A stretch of 64,000 nucleotides of DNA from the NCBI RefSeq assembly GCF_900105095.1, contig NZ_LT629743.1:3127869-3191868 (forward strand). Direction: 5' to 3'. The notes below the pieces were generated by a model. That model was not told the origin of the DNA, did not search any database, and saw nothing but the letters and a program-made list of their open reading frames with translations. Made by a program: the position numbers and the translations under genes. This stretch comes from Erythrobacter sp. HL-111 (GTDB lineage: Bacteria; Pseudomonadota; Alphaproteobacteria; Sphingomonadales; Sphingomonadaceae). Of the stretch, positions 1 through 8,842 are shown one piece after another; position 1 is the first letter of the stretch, and each line of letters opens with the position of its first letter.

Positions 1-1
1 G

Positions 2-211
2 GAGGGCCTGTGCCTCGGCCTGTCCTCCGGCATCAATGTCGCGGGCGCGATCGAACTCGGCCGGCAACTCGTCGCCGAGGGCCGCGAGAATCCCCAGGTC
101 GCGACGATCCTGTGCGACACGGGTTTTCGCTATCTCTCGACCCTTTACAACGCGGAATGGCTGCGTGCGAAGGGCCTGCCGGTGTTCGACTGGCTGGCAG
201 GCGGCGCATGA
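2..211 (+). CDS. cysK: Cysteine synthase A, C-terminal fragment
   Basis: This is the last 69 codons of a pyridoxal-phosphate cysteine synthase, which joins O-acetylserine and sulfide to make cysteine in the cytoplasm. The 5' part lies outside the window. The visible part has the family's late SSG-containing loop (GLSSGINVAGA), followed by the C-terminal stretch ATILCDTGFRYLST that closes the fold II domain. The stop codon at 209-211 overlaps the ATG of the next gene (ATGA), so the two are probably co-transcribed. It fits the sulfur-assimilation genes near 30-33 kb but is not in their operon. A related PLP enzyme such as cystathionine beta-synthase cannot be excluded from this fragment alone. 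Confidence 0.85.
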   Translation, partial: EGLCLGLSSGINVAGAIELGRQLVAEGRENPQVATILCDTGFRYLSTLYNAEWLRAKGLPVFDWLAGGA

Positions 212-630
212 TGGCGCGCAGGCTCTTCGCGGCCGACCCCGGCGACCGGGGCGAGGAACCGCCCCGGGGCGCACCGCTCGGCGGGACCCGGTCCGAAGCG
301 CTGCAGCGGCTCCAGATCGGCGTGTTCGGGATCTGCGCGATGGTCCTGCTCGTGGGCCTCGCCAGCATCATCGGCAGCCAGGCCGACCGGGTCGAGGAAA
401 CCGCCGCGCCCGACGCCGCCCCCACGACGGAGCCGACCGCGCCCTCCGCGCAGCGCGATCCGCTGGCCGACGCGGGAGTCGTCCCCCCGACCGAGACCAA
501 GCCCAAGCCCGAGCCCGAGCCATCGCCGGGGCCGCAATCGCGCAGCGAGCGCCCGTCCCGGTCCGCCACCCCGCCGGTCGGCGAGGGCCGGGCCGCGCCC
601 GACCGGCCGCGCCGCGACGAGGGCGAGTGA
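208..630 (+). CDS. Single-pass membrane protein with proline-rich tail
   Basis: I do not recognise a family. The 140-residue product has a charged, proline-rich N-terminus, then one clear hydrophobic segment at about residues 37-54 (GVFGICAMVLLVGLASIIG). A long low-complexity tail rich in Pro, Glu, Lys and Ala follows (a KPKPEPEP run near residue 95). It looks like an inner-membrane anchor with an unstructured tail. The ATG at 208 overlaps the cysK stop by four bases and is followed at once by a second ATG at 211. Translational coupling to cysK suggests co-expression but not a function. Confidence 0.6.
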   Translation: MMARRLFAADPGDRGEEPPRGAPLGGTRSEALQRLQIGVFGICAMVLLVGLASIIGSQADRVEETAAPDAAPTTEPTAPSAQRDPLADAGVVPPTETKPKPEPEPSPGPQSRSERPSRSATPPVGEGRAAPDRPRRDEGE

Positions 631-673
631 TGGTCCCGCTGCACCGCGCGAGGCCGGGCTAGCCCTCGCACGG

Positions 674-1570
674 ATGGCGGCGATGCGTGCCAGCACCCTC
701 CTCTTGGGCGGCCTTGCCGCGCTTCTGGTTGTCGGGCTCGCCCTGCTGCTGCCGCGGTTTCTGCTGCCGGGGGATGCGCCCGCCGCCTCCCCGCAGCCGC
801 CCGCCGCCCCTGCCGCGGGCGTGGGACCGCGCCCTGAACTCGGGCTCCACACCGGCCTGCCGCTCCACCGCCCGCTCGACCTCGGGATCGAGGCGCTCGC
901 CCGCGGGGAAGGCGAGGTGCCCTGGCAAAGGCGGGCGATCGAGCGCGGCTATCGCATCGTCCCGCTCGACACGCTCGCCCCCGTCCCCGGCCTCACCGGC
1001 GAGGACCCGGCGAGCGATCCCCTCGCCGCCCTGACGCGCCTCGCCGTGATCCAGCCGCGCGGCCTTTCGCCGGCCGACAACGTCGCGCTCGACGACTGGG
1101 TGCGCGCCGGGGGGCGGCTGCTGCTGGTGCTCGATCCGATGCTCACCGGGGACTATGACCTCCCGCTCGGCGATCCGCGCCGGCCGAACGCGGTCGCGCT
1201 GATCCCGCCGGTGGTGGAGCGCTGGGGGATGAAGGTCATGTTCGACGAGACGCAGGCCGCCGCGCCGCGCTTCGCCGAGTTTGCGGGCGGAACCCTGCCG
1301 CTCGCGCTCGCGGGGAGGGTGCAGCAGCGCGAGGGCGCGGGGGCGGACTGCACCTTCGCGGCCGACCGGGCCCTGGCGCGCTGCCGGGTCGGCGAGGGCA
1401 GCGTGACCCTGCTCGCCGATGCGACCCTGTTCGAACACGCCGGGCTCGCCGCCGAGGCGGGGCAGGGCGGTTCCGCGATCCTCGCGCTGTTCGACCACGC
1501 CTTTGCCTGCGACCCTGCCGGGGATTTCACGGGAAAGCCCGCGCGCTGCGCCGGGAAGGGCGGGGAATGA
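674..1570 (+). CDS. Membrane-anchored GldG/DUF4350-like protein
   Basis: The 298-residue product has an N-terminal hydrophobic anchor at about residues 8-30, then a Pro/Ala linker, then a globular region. The segment PRGLSPADNVALDDWVRAGG, followed by LLLVLDPML near residues 136-160, resembles the glutamine-amidotransferase-like fold of GldG/DUF4350 proteins that accompany some ABC transporters. A late segment (GEGSVTLLADATLFE) fits the same fold. No ABC partner is seen in the window. The gene ends about 310 bases before mraZ, and a 44-base gap separates it from the preceding gene. The family assignment is tentative; a Sphingomonadales-specific envelope protein is equally possible. Confidence 0.55.
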   Translation: MAAMRASTLLLGGLAALLVVGLALLLPRFLLPGDAPAASPQPPAAPAAGVGPRPELGLHTGLPLHRPLDLGIEALARGEGEVPWQRRAIERGYRIVPLDTLAPVPGLTGEDPASDPLAALTRLAVIQPRGLSPADNVALDDWVRAGGRLLLVLDPMLTGDYDLPLGDPRRPNAVALIPPVVERWGMKVMFDETQAAAPRFAEFAGGTLPLALAGRVQQREGAGADCTFAADRALARCRVGEGSVTLLADATLFEHAGLAAEAGQGGSAILALFDHAFACDPAGDFTGKPARCAGKGGE

Positions 1571-1697
1571 ACGGGAATCGTGCCCGGTTTTCAGGGTGCT
1601 TGCGGGGTTTTGTTGACCTGGTCCGATCGCTTCGGGCTCAGTGCGAATACCAAGGGGTGCGAAGAAAAGATATATAAATCATATATTTACCATCTAA

Positions 1698-1732
1698 TCC
1701 CGCGAAATCCCGCAAAATCCCCTTTTCACCCG
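1698..1732 (-). promoter_or_regulatory. Tandem MraZ-type operator repeats upstream of mraZ
   Basis: On the plus strand TCCCG, TCCCG, TCCCC and ACCCG start at 1698, 1708, 1718 and 1728, an exact ten-base period. On the minus strand the core reads GCGGGATTTCGCGGGATT, very like the E. coli MraZ box (TGGGN repeats with five-base spacers), but inverted relative to mraZ. It sits in the 314-base gap (1571-1884) before the dcw cluster. That gap also contains an AT-rich stretch (1667-1690) and a perfect six-base hairpin, TCCCGG-N6-CCGGGA, at 1739-1756. MraZ autoregulation is known in other bacteria; binding here is inferred. Confidence 0.6.
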
Positions 1733-1884
1733 CCTGCTTCCCGGATATTACCGGGATCCATCAAACATGCCGCATTGTCCCGCGTCCCGCCTTCGAGCGC
1801 GGCGCGCCGCCCGAACGCGCGCTCGGGGGGCGAGGGGGAAGGCGTGTCGGGAGACGGCAAGCGCAAGAGGGATCGGGCAGGGGC

Positions 1885-2379
1885 GTGGCGGCTTTTTCGG
1901 GATATAACGGACAGGCCTTCTCGCCCGCCGGCGACAAGGGCCGGTTCGTCCTGCCGCCGACCTTCCGCAAGGCGGTGAAGGAAAGCTCCGGGGGCGCGCG
2001 CACGCTCTGCCTCGCGGTCCACGACAAGTATGACTGCCTCGTCGGCTTCGGCCTCTCGCGCATCGAGGAGCTCCACCAGCAGCTCGAAAGGGAGGAGGAG
2101 CGCGCGATCCGCCTGGGACAGGGCGATTTCGACCCCGACGTGCGCGCCCAGCAGCTTTTCGGCTTCGAACAGATCCCGTTCGACGATTCGGGCCGCTTCG
2201 TCATGCCCGAACACCTCAAGGACCTGGGCAAGATCGGGGACGCGCTCTATTTCCACGGGGCGGGCAGGTTCTTCTTCGCCTGGAACCCGGACGAACTTGC
2301 GCGGATGGACGCGAGCTTCAAGGGCGCGCAGGCGACCTGCCGCGCGCTGATGGCCAAGGCGAGGGGAGGGGCGAAGTGA
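1885..2379 (+). CDS. mraZ: Transcriptional regulator MraZ
   Basis: MraZ is a DNA-binding AbrB-like protein that represses the division and cell wall operon it heads. The 164-residue product has the usual two swapped-hairpin repeats: [15 protein letters not shown] near residues 17-31 and [12 protein letters not shown] near residues 99-110. Each carries the family's GRF motif (D/E.GR). The length is slightly above the usual 140-155. The start is GTG at 1885, since no ATG precedes the first repeat in this frame. The stop overlaps the GTG of rsmH by four bases (GTGA). Ten-base-spaced repeats upstream are a plausible autoregulatory site. Confidence 0.9.
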   Translation: MAAFSGYNGQAFSPAGDKGRFVLPPTFRKAVKESSGGARTLCLAVHDKYDCLVGFGLSRIEELHQQLEREEERAIRLGQGDFDPDVRAQQLFGFEQIPFDDSGRFVMPEHLKDLGKIGDALYFHGAGRFFFAWNPDELARMDASFKGAQATCRALMAKARGGAK

Positions 2380-3347
2380 ACCCGTCGCACGCCCCTGCCC
2401 ACTTGCCCGTCCTGCTCGACGAAGTGGTCGCGGCCATCGGGCCCGCGCCCGGCATGACCATCGTCGATGCGACCTTCGGCGCGGGCGGCTATTCACGCGC
2501 GCTGCTGGAGGCGGGCGCGCGCGTCTTCGCCTTCGACCGCGACCCGCACGCGATCCGCGAAGGTGAGGCGATGGTCGCCCGTTACGCGGGCCAGCTGTCG
2601 CTCCACCCCCGGCGCTTTTCCGAAATGGCCGACGAACTCGCCACGCTCGGCGTAGAAAAGGTCGACGCGGTCGTCATGGACATCGGCGTTTCCTCGATGC
2701 AGCTCGACCGGGCGGAGCGCGGCTTCGCCTTTTCCGCCGACGGGCCGCTCGACATGCGAATGGGAGGGGACGGGGAAAGCGCCGCCGATTTTCTCAACAC
2801 TGCCGACGAAGCCGCAATCGCCGACGTGCTCTATCACTATGGCGAGGAACGCCAGTCGCGCCGGGTCGCCCGCGCGATCGTCGCCGCCCGCCCGCTCGAG
2901 ACGACCGGCGATCTCGCCCGCGTGGTGCGCCGCGCGCTCGGGCACAAGCCGCACGAGAAGAAGGACCCCGCGACCCGCACCTTCCAGGCGGTGCGGATCC
3001 ACGTGAACGACGAACTGGGCGAACTGCGCGCCGGTCTTGCCGCGGCGGAAATCCTGCTGCGCGAGGGCGGGGTGCTCGCCGTGGTCAGCTTCCACAGCCT
3101 CGAGGACCGCATCGTCAAGCGCTTCCTGCGCGAGGCATCGGGCGCGGGCCGTGCGGTTTCGCGCCACCTGCCGGGCGAAATGCCCGGCGCCGCCCCGACC
3201 TTCGCCCGCCTGTCGAAGGCGATCCGCCCGGGCGAGGCGGAGTTGGAGGCGAACCCGCGCGCGCGCTCCGCGGTCCTGCGCCACGGCGCGCGGACCGCCG
3301 CGCCGGCGCGCGCGCCGGACCGTTCCAACCCGGGAGAAACGCCATGA
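2376..3347 (+). CDS. rsmH: 16S rRNA (cytosine-1402-N4)-methyltransferase
   Basis: RsmH (MraW) uses S-adenosylmethionine to methylate N4 of C1402 in the ribosomal P site. The 323-residue product has the N-terminal HLPVLLDEV motif at residues 9-17, the SAM loop [10 protein letters not shown] at 31-40, the signature [16 protein letters not shown] near residue 104, and the [12 protein letters not shown] block near residue 236. The last 25 residues are Pro/Ala-rich and probably disordered. The GTG start overlaps mraZ by four bases, and the stop overlaps the ATG of ftsL by four. The length is normal for the family. Confidence 0.95.
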   Translation: MNPSHAPAHLPVLLDEVVAAIGPAPGMTIVDATFGAGGYSRALLEAGARVFAFDRDPHAIREGEAMVARYAGQLSLHPRRFSEMADELATLGVEKVDAVVMDIGVSSMQLDRAERGFAFSADGPLDMRMGGDGESAADFLNTADEAAIADVLYHYGEERQSRRVARAIVAARPLETTGDLARVVRRALGHKPHEKKDPATRTFQAVRIHVNDELGELRAGLAAAEILLREGGVLAVVSFHSLEDRIVKRFLREASGAGRAVSRHLPGEMPGAAPTFARLSKAIRPGEAELEANPRARSAVLRHGARTAAPARAPDRSNPGETP

Positions 3348-3919
3348 TCATGACCAATGCCCGGATGCGTTCGCTCGGCTGGGCCGCGGTGCTGGCGCTG
3401 TGCCTCGGCCTGTTCGTGCTGCTCAGCCTGCGCGTCCACGCGGTGAAGAGCGAGGTCCTGCTTGCCGAACGGGAGATCATCCGGCTGGAGCGCGAGACGC
3501 GCCGGCTCGAAACCGAGTTCCAGGCGCGCGCCAACCAGCGCCAGCTGGCCGAATGGAACCGGGTCGAATTCGGCTACGAAGCGCCGCGCGCCGACCAGTA
3601 TCTCGAAGGGGAACGCCAGCTCGCGAGCCTCGGCGAACCGCGCGGGCCGGGTGCGCCCGCCCCGATCCGGGTCGCGCGGGGCGATTTCGCCGACGCCTCG
3701 CAGGCGGAAACGCCGGGGGACGACGGGGCGGAGCGGGCGATGGTCTCGCCGATCACGGGCAAGCCGGTCACGCTCGCTTCCGCGCGCAACGCGGCCGATG
3801 CCGCTGCCACAACCCGTTTCGCCGAGGCCTTCGGGGACTTCCTGATCGACGCTTCTCCGATCCGCCCGGCGCGCGCGCAGGCCGCGCGCGAGACAGAGCG
3901 CGCAGGGCGCCCCGAATGA
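3344..3919 (+). CDS. ftsL: Cell division protein FtsL, long form
   Basis: FtsL is a bitopic divisome protein that pairs with FtsB and helps activate FtsW-FtsI. The product has one transmembrane segment at about residues 13-30, followed by a Glu/Arg-rich coiled coil (residues 33-65, [20 protein letters not shown]). Its place between rsmH and ftsI is the canonical ftsL position. At 191 residues it is about twice the usual length; the extra C-terminal part is Ala/Pro-rich with no recognisable domain. It overlaps both neighbours by four bases. FtsL diverges strongly in sequence, so the call rests on topology and position. Confidence 0.75.
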   Translation: MIMTNARMRSLGWAAVLALCLGLFVLLSLRVHAVKSEVLLAEREIIRLERETRRLETEFQARANQRQLAEWNRVEFGYEAPRADQYLEGERQLASLGEPRGPGAPAPIRVARGDFADASQAETPGDDGAERAMVSPITGKPVTLASARNAADAAATTRFAEAFGDFLIDASPIRPARAQAARETERAGRPE

Positions 3920-5856
3920 CCGCCGAGGCCTCCGGCTTCGGGCCCTTGTTCGCGCCCGGCATCATGCGGGAACGGACGGGCTCGTTTGCAGGGGGCGCCC
4001 AGCCGCAGCTGCCGCTCGGGTTCGACCGCGCCGCGCCCGGCGGCCGCGCGCGCCCCGCCGGACCGCCGCCCGCGCCCGCCGCACCGCCCGCCGCAGAGCC
4101 GGCGCGTTCACCCGCCCCGTCGCCCGCTCCACCGCCGGGCGCGCGCCCGCCGCTGCCGACCGCGCGCGGCCAGCTCATCAGCCTGCGCCGCCAATGGCTG
4201 CTCACGGCGCGCGCGCGGCTGCTTTTCGTCGCCTTCGTGTTCGTGCTGGTCGCGTGCGTCGCGCTGCTGCGCCTCGCTGCGCTCGGGCTCGAGGGGGACG
4301 GCCCGCGCCGCACCAGTCTCGATGCGGCATTGCTGCCCGATCGCGGCGAGATCACCGACCGCAACGGCATCCCGCTGGCGCGCGCGTTCGAGGCCTATGC
4401 CCTGTGGTTCAACCCCGCGGCAATGGACGATGGCGGCGCGCCGCTGGTGCGCCCGCCCGCCGAGGTCGCAGCGGGGCTCGCGGCGATCTTCCCCGACCTC
4501 GACGCCGAGCGCACCACGCGCCTCCTTGCCAGCGGCAGGCCCGCCTATCTCCGGCGCCGCATCCTGCCCGAAGAGGCCAACCGCGTGTTCGACCTCGGCG
4601 AAGTCGCGCTGGAAACCCCGCGCGAACCCGACCGGCACTATCCGCAGGGCAAGCTCGCCGCGCACGTGCTGGGCTACGTGGTCGAGGAGGAGGACGGGCG
4701 GCTCGGCGGGCGCGTGGGGATGGAGCAGGTGCTCGACGCGCGGCTCGCCGATCCTGCCCTGCGCGGCCTGCCCGCCGCGCTCTCGATCGATTTGCGGGTG
4801 CAGGGCGCGCTCGAGGACGAACTGCGTTCGGGGATGCTCGCGACCGATGCGATCGGGGCGGCGGGCGTGGTGCTGGACGTCGACACGGGCGAGGTCATGG
4901 CGCTGGCCTCGCTGCCCGATTTCGATCCCAACCGGATCGCGAAGGGCGACGTGCCCAACATGCTCAACCGGGTGACCAACCAGGTTTCCGAACTGGGTTC
5001 GACCTTCAAGCCGCTGACCATTGCCGCCGCGATCGATGCGGGCGTCGTGCGCGACCTGTCGCGCGACTGGGACGCGCGGCCCGTGGAGATCGGGAGCCGG
5101 CGGCTGGCGGATTACACCGACAAGGGCGATGCGCTCAACATCCCCGAAGCGCTGGCCTATTCGTCGAACACGGTGACGATGCGGGTCGCCGACCAGCTCG
5201 GCCCGGAGCGGATGCGGCGGATGCTGATGGACCTCAAGATGCATGAGCGCCCGACGATCGAACTGCCCGCGCGCGCGCTGCCGTTCTGGCCGAACGGCGA
5301 ATGGAGCCGGATCCGGACGATGACGGTCGGCTACGGCCACGGCATCGCGGTGACGCCGCTGCATCTCGCGGGCGCCTATGCCGCGATGGTGAACGGCGGG
5401 CTGTGGCGTCCGCCGACGCTGCACCGGCTCGAGGCGGGCGAGGTGCCGCGCGGCAAGCGGGTGTTCAAGGCCTCGACCTCGGCCCGGATGCGCCAGCTGC
5501 TGCGGATGATCGCGCTCTACGGCACCGGGCGCAGCGCCGATGCCAAGGGCTACCGCGTCGGCGGCAAGACCGGTTCGGCGGAAAAGAACGCGGGCGGGCG
5601 CTACGTCAAGAACAAGCTCATGAGCACCTTCGCCGCGGCCTTCCCGATGGACCGGCCGCGCTTTGTCGTCGTGGTGGTGCTGGACGAACCGCGCGGGACC
5701 ATCGCCAGCTCCTTCCAGCGCACCGCGGCGTGGAACGCGGCGCCGATCGTGGGCCGGCTGGTTCCGCGGATCGGCCCGATGCTGGGGGTGCGGCCCGACG
5801 ACAACCGCGACGTCGACATCTCCGACCTGCGCTACCTGATGGAGAAGGACAAGTGA
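3916..5856 (+). CDS. ftsI: Septal peptidoglycan transpeptidase FtsI (PBP3)
   Basis: FtsI crosslinks septal peptidoglycan in the periplasm and is the target of several beta-lactams. The 646-residue product has an unusually long Pro/Ala-rich cytoplasmic N-terminus of about 100 residues, then a transmembrane segment at about 101-122. The PBP dimerisation domain follows (DRGEITDRNGIPLA near 142), then the transpeptidase domain. All three active-site motifs are visible: S362-T-F-K365, S416-S-N418 and K551-T-G. The ATG at 3916 overlaps the ftsL stop, and the reading frame stays open far upstream, so the start is chosen by this overlap. The stop overlaps the murE GTG. Confidence 0.95.
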   Translation: MTAEASGFGPLFAPGIMRERTGSFAGGAQPQLPLGFDRAAPGGRARPAGPPPAPAAPPAAEPARSPAPSPAPPPGARPPLPTARGQLISLRRQWLLTARARLLFVAFVFVLVACVALLRLAALGLEGDGPRRTSLDAALLPDRGEITDRNGIPLARAFEAYALWFNPAAMDDGGAPLVRPPAEVAAGLAAIFPDLDAERTTRLLASGRPAYLRRRILPEEANRVFDLGEVALETPREPDRHYPQGKLAAHVLGYVVEEEDGRLGGRVGMEQVLDARLADPALRGLPAALSIDLRVQGALEDELRSGMLATDAIGAAGVVLDVDTGEVMALASLPDFDPNRIAKGDVPNMLNRVTNQVSELGSTFKPLTIAAAIDAGVVRDLSRDWDARPVEIGSRRLADYTDKGDALNIPEALAYSSNTVTMRVADQLGPERMRRMLMDLKMHERPTIELPARALPFWPNGEWSRIRTMTVGYGHGIAVTPLHLAGAYAAMVNGGLWRPPTLHRLEAGEVPRGKRVFKASTSARMRQLLRMIALYGTGRSADAKGYRVGGKTGSAEKNAGGRYVKNKLMSTFAAAFPMDRPRFVVVVVLDEPRGTIASSFQRTAAWNAAPIVGRLVPRIGPMLGVRPDDNRDVDISDLRYLMEKDK

Positions 5857-7358
5857 GGCTTGCGGCGCTGTTCCAAGCGGCCGGGGTGGAGCCGCGCGGC
5901 GACTGGACGGACGCGGCCGTGAGCGGCTTCGCGATCGATCACCGCAAGGTCGCCCCCGGCACGGTCTTCGGCGCCTTCCGGGGCGAGCGCTTCAACGCCG
6001 AGGACGTCATTCCCGAGGCGATCGCGGCGGGCGCAATCGCGGTCGTCGCCGCGCCGCACGCGCGGGTCGAGGGCGCGGCGCATGTCGCGAGCGAGCAGCC
6101 GCGCCGCACCTTCGCGCAGCTTGCCGCCCGCTTCTTCGCGCCGTTCCCCGAAACGCTCGTCGCGGTGACGGGGACCAACGGCAAGACTTCCTGCGTCGAG
6201 ATGACCCGCCAGATCTGGCGCATCTGCGGCCACCGCGCGGCGAGCATCGGGACGCTGGGGGTGACCACGCCCGACGAAAGCGTCTCGACCGGGCTGACGA
6301 CGCCCGACATCGTCACCTTCCTCGCGAACCTCGCGGGCCTGGCGCGCGAGGGCGTCACCCACGTCGCCTACGAGGCATCGAGCCACGGCCTCGCGCAGTA
6401 TCGCAGCGAAGGCCCGCCGGTCGCGGCTTCGGCCTTCACCAATTTCAGCCGGGACCATCTCGACTATCACGGCACGATGGAGGCCTATTTCGAGGCCAAG
6501 ATGCGGCTCTTCGCCGAGGTCGCCCCGCCCGGCAGCCCGGCGGTGATCCATGACGACGGGCACGATGCGGTCTGGATCCCGCAGGCGATCGAGCGGGCGA
6601 GGGCGTGCGGGCTCGACGTGCGGACGGTCGGCGAGAAAGGCGATTTCCTGACCCTGGTGAGGCGCGAGCCGACCCAGCTCGGCCAGTTCCTGATGGTGCG
6701 CCACGCGGATACGGACTGGAAATTCGAGCTTCCGCTGATCGGCGCATACCAGGCCGCCAATGCCCTCGTCGCGGCGGGGCTCGCGCTTTCGACCGGGCTC
6801 GCGCCGATCGACGCGCTCGGCGCGCTCGCCCGGCTCCAGCCGGTGCGCGGGCGGCTCGAACGCGCCGCGATCGCTGCCGTGGGCGCGCCGGTCTATGTCG
6901 ACTATGCCCACACGCCCGACGCGCTCGAAGCAGCCATCGCCGCGCTGCGCGATCACGTGGCGGGCGGCAGGCTCACCGTCGTCTTCGGAGCGGGCGGCGA
7001 CCGCGATCCCGGCAAGCGCGCAGCCATGGGCGAGGTCGCAGCGCGCGGGGCCGAGCGGGTGATCGTCACCGACGACAACCCGCGCGGCGAGGACCCGGGC
7101 GCGATCCGCGCCGCCATCCTCGAAGGCGCGCGCGCCGCAGGGAGCGCGGCGGACATCGTCGAGGTCGCCGGACGGCGCGAGGCCATCGCCGAGGCGATCG
7201 CGGGCGCGGGCGAACACGACATCATCCTCGTGGCGGGGAAAGGCCACGAGCAGGGGCAGATTATCGGGTCGGGAGAGGCTATGCGGGTGTTACCGTTCGA
7301 CGATGTGGAAGTGGCACGCGAATGCGCGGCCGAACGTAACCGGGATACGGGTCGATGA
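5853..7358 (+). CDS. murE: UDP-MurNAc-Ala-Glu:meso-diaminopimelate ligase
   Basis: MurE adds the third stem amino acid to the cytoplasmic peptidoglycan precursor using ATP. The 501-residue product has the Mur ligase P-loop VTGTNGKTS near residues 104-112, the central FSRDHLDYHG motif near residue 198, and DNPR at 408-411. DNPR is the signature of meso-diaminopimelate specificity, as opposed to lysine, and matches a Gram-negative wall. The start is GTG at 5853, overlapping the ftsI stop by four bases; the longer open frame upstream is the shadow of ftsI. The stop overlaps the murF ATG. Confidence 0.95.
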   Translation: MRLAALFQAAGVEPRGDWTDAAVSGFAIDHRKVAPGTVFGAFRGERFNAEDVIPEAIAAGAIAVVAAPHARVEGAAHVASEQPRRTFAQLAARFFAPFPETLVAVTGTNGKTSCVEMTRQIWRICGHRAASIGTLGVTTPDESVSTGLTTPDIVTFLANLAGLAREGVTHVAYEASSHGLAQYRSEGPPVAASAFTNFSRDHLDYHGTMEAYFEAKMRLFAEVAPPGSPAVIHDDGHDAVWIPQAIERARACGLDVRTVGEKGDFLTLVRREPTQLGQFLMVRHADTDWKFELPLIGAYQAANALVAAGLALSTGLAPIDALGALARLQPVRGRLERAAIAAVGAPVYVDYAHTPDALEAAIAALRDHVAGGRLTVVFGAGGDRDPGKRAAMGEVAARGAERVIVTDDNPRGEDPGAIRAAILEGARAAGSAADIVEVAGRREAIAEAIAGAGEHDIILVAGKGHEQGQIIGSGEAMRVLPFDDVEVARECAAERNRDTGR

Positions 7359-8821
7359 CGCGACGCACCTCAGCGCTCCTCAGGAGCTGGCCGCTCACGG
7401 CGCGCGACGCGCTGCCGCTTGCCCTGTGGGATGCGGCCGGGATCGCGGCAGCCACCGGCGGAACGGCGAGCCACGCCTTCGAGGCTTCGGGCATCGAGAC
7501 GGATTCGCGCGACGTGCGCCCCGGCGACGTGTTCGTGGCGCTGAAGGGCGAAAGCATGGACGGGCACCGCTTCGTCGAACAGGCCTTCGAGCGCGGCGCG
7601 GTCGCGGCGATCGTCGATCGCCCTGTCGATTTCCCCCATGTCCTCGTCGAGGACACGACCAAGGCGCTCCACGCGCTCGCCCATGCCGCGCGCGACCGTT
7701 CGGGCGCGGTGCGGATCGGCATCACCGGGTCGGTCGGAAAGACCGGCATGAAGGAGGCGATCTTCGCCTGTCTCGACCGGGCGAGCCGGGGTGCGGCGCA
7801 TCGTTCGGTGCGCAGCTACAACAACCATGTCGGGGTGCCGCTGTCGCTCGCGCGGATGCCCGCTCGGGCGCGCTACGGCGTGTTCGAGATGGGGATGAAC
7901 CACGCCGGCGAAATCGCGCCGCTGTCGGCCCATGTCCGCCCGCACGTCGCGCTCATCACCACCATCGCGCCCGCGCATATCGAGAACCTCGGCAGCATGG
8001 AGGCGATCGCGGACGAGAAGGCGCAGATCTTCACCGGGCTGATGCCGGGCGGGACCGCGATCATTCCCGCCGACAGCGAATGGGCGCCGCGCCTCGTCGG
8101 CCACGCCCGGCGGCTCGGCCACCGCATCGTCACCTTCGGGCGCAGCGAGGGTGCCGACGTGCGCCTGCTCGACGCGATTCCCTCCGCCAATGGCGGCTCG
8201 CTCGTCACCGCCGACCTCGGCCGGGCGGAGCGACTGTGCTTCTCGGTCGCGGAGCCGGGCGAACACTGGATCGCCAATGCGCTCGGCGTGATGGCGGCGG
8301 TGCGCGCGGCCGGGGGCGACCTCGGCGCGGCGGGGCTCGCGCTCGCCGAAATGGGCGGATTGAAGGGCCGCGGGGCGCGTTTCCAGCTCGAGGTGCCCGG
8401 CGGGAAGGCGCTGCTGATCGACGAAAGCTACAACGCCAACCCCGCCTCCATGCGCGCCACGCTGCGCGCACTCGGTCAGACCCCGGCGCACCGCCGGGTG
8501 GCCGTGCTCGGCAGCATGAAGGAACTGGGCGATTTTTCCGCGGGCTTTCACGCCCAGCTCGCCGAGCCGTTGATCGAGGCAGGGATCGACCACGCGATCC
8601 TCGTCGGCGACGAGATGCGCGCGCTGGCCGCCGAACTGGGGAAAGGCAGCGCCAATTCGCTTGGATTCGTGCCCGGTTTCGAGCATTGCGAAACGCCCGC
8701 CGAGGCGATCCAGGCGCTCGGACGATATGGTCTCACCCATGGCGATGCGGTTCTGGTGAAGGGCTCGAATTCGGTCGGGCTCGGCGGGCTGGTATCACAC
8801 TTCACGGATGGCGCGGGCTAG
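7355..8821 (+). CDS. murF: UDP-MurNAc-tripeptide:D-Ala-D-Ala ligase
   Basis: MurF adds the D-alanyl-D-alanine dipeptide made by Ddl (encoded downstream) to the precursor. The 488-residue protein has the N-terminal substrate domain (SGIETDSRDVRPGDVFVALKG near residue 46), the ATP loop GITGSVGKTGMKE near residues 121-133, and the C-terminal DESYNANPASMRATL block near residue 354. An N-terminal extension of about 15 residues precedes the usual start. The ATG overlaps the murE stop (ATGA). A 21-base gap separates it from mraY. Confidence 0.95.
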   Translation: MTRRTSALLRSWPLTARDALPLALWDAAGIAAATGGTASHAFEASGIETDSRDVRPGDVFVALKGESMDGHRFVEQAFERGAVAAIVDRPVDFPHVLVEDTTKALHALAHAARDRSGAVRIGITGSVGKTGMKEAIFACLDRASRGAAHRSVRSYNNHVGVPLSLARMPARARYGVFEMGMNHAGEIAPLSAHVRPHVALITTIAPAHIENLGSMEAIADEKAQIFTGLMPGGTAIIPADSEWAPRLVGHARRLGHRIVTFGRSEGADVRLLDAIPSANGGSLVTADLGRAERLCFSVAEPGEHWIANALGVMAAVRAAGGDLGAAGLALAEMGGLKGRGARFQLEVPGGKALLIDESYNANPASMRATLRALGQTPAHRRVAVLGSMKELGDFSAGFHAQLAEPLIEAGIDHAILVGDEMRALAAELGKGSANSLGFVPGFEHCETPAEAIQALGRYGLTHGDAVLVKGSNSVGLGGLVSHFTDGAG

Positions 8822-8842
8822 GCACGCGCCGGGGACGAGTTC

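Noticed and set aside
3037..3915. Upstream extension of the ftsI frame to 3037
   Set aside because: It lies inside rsmH and ftsL, encodes Arg/Ala-rich low-complexity sequence, and ATG 3916 has the operon's usual four-base overlap.
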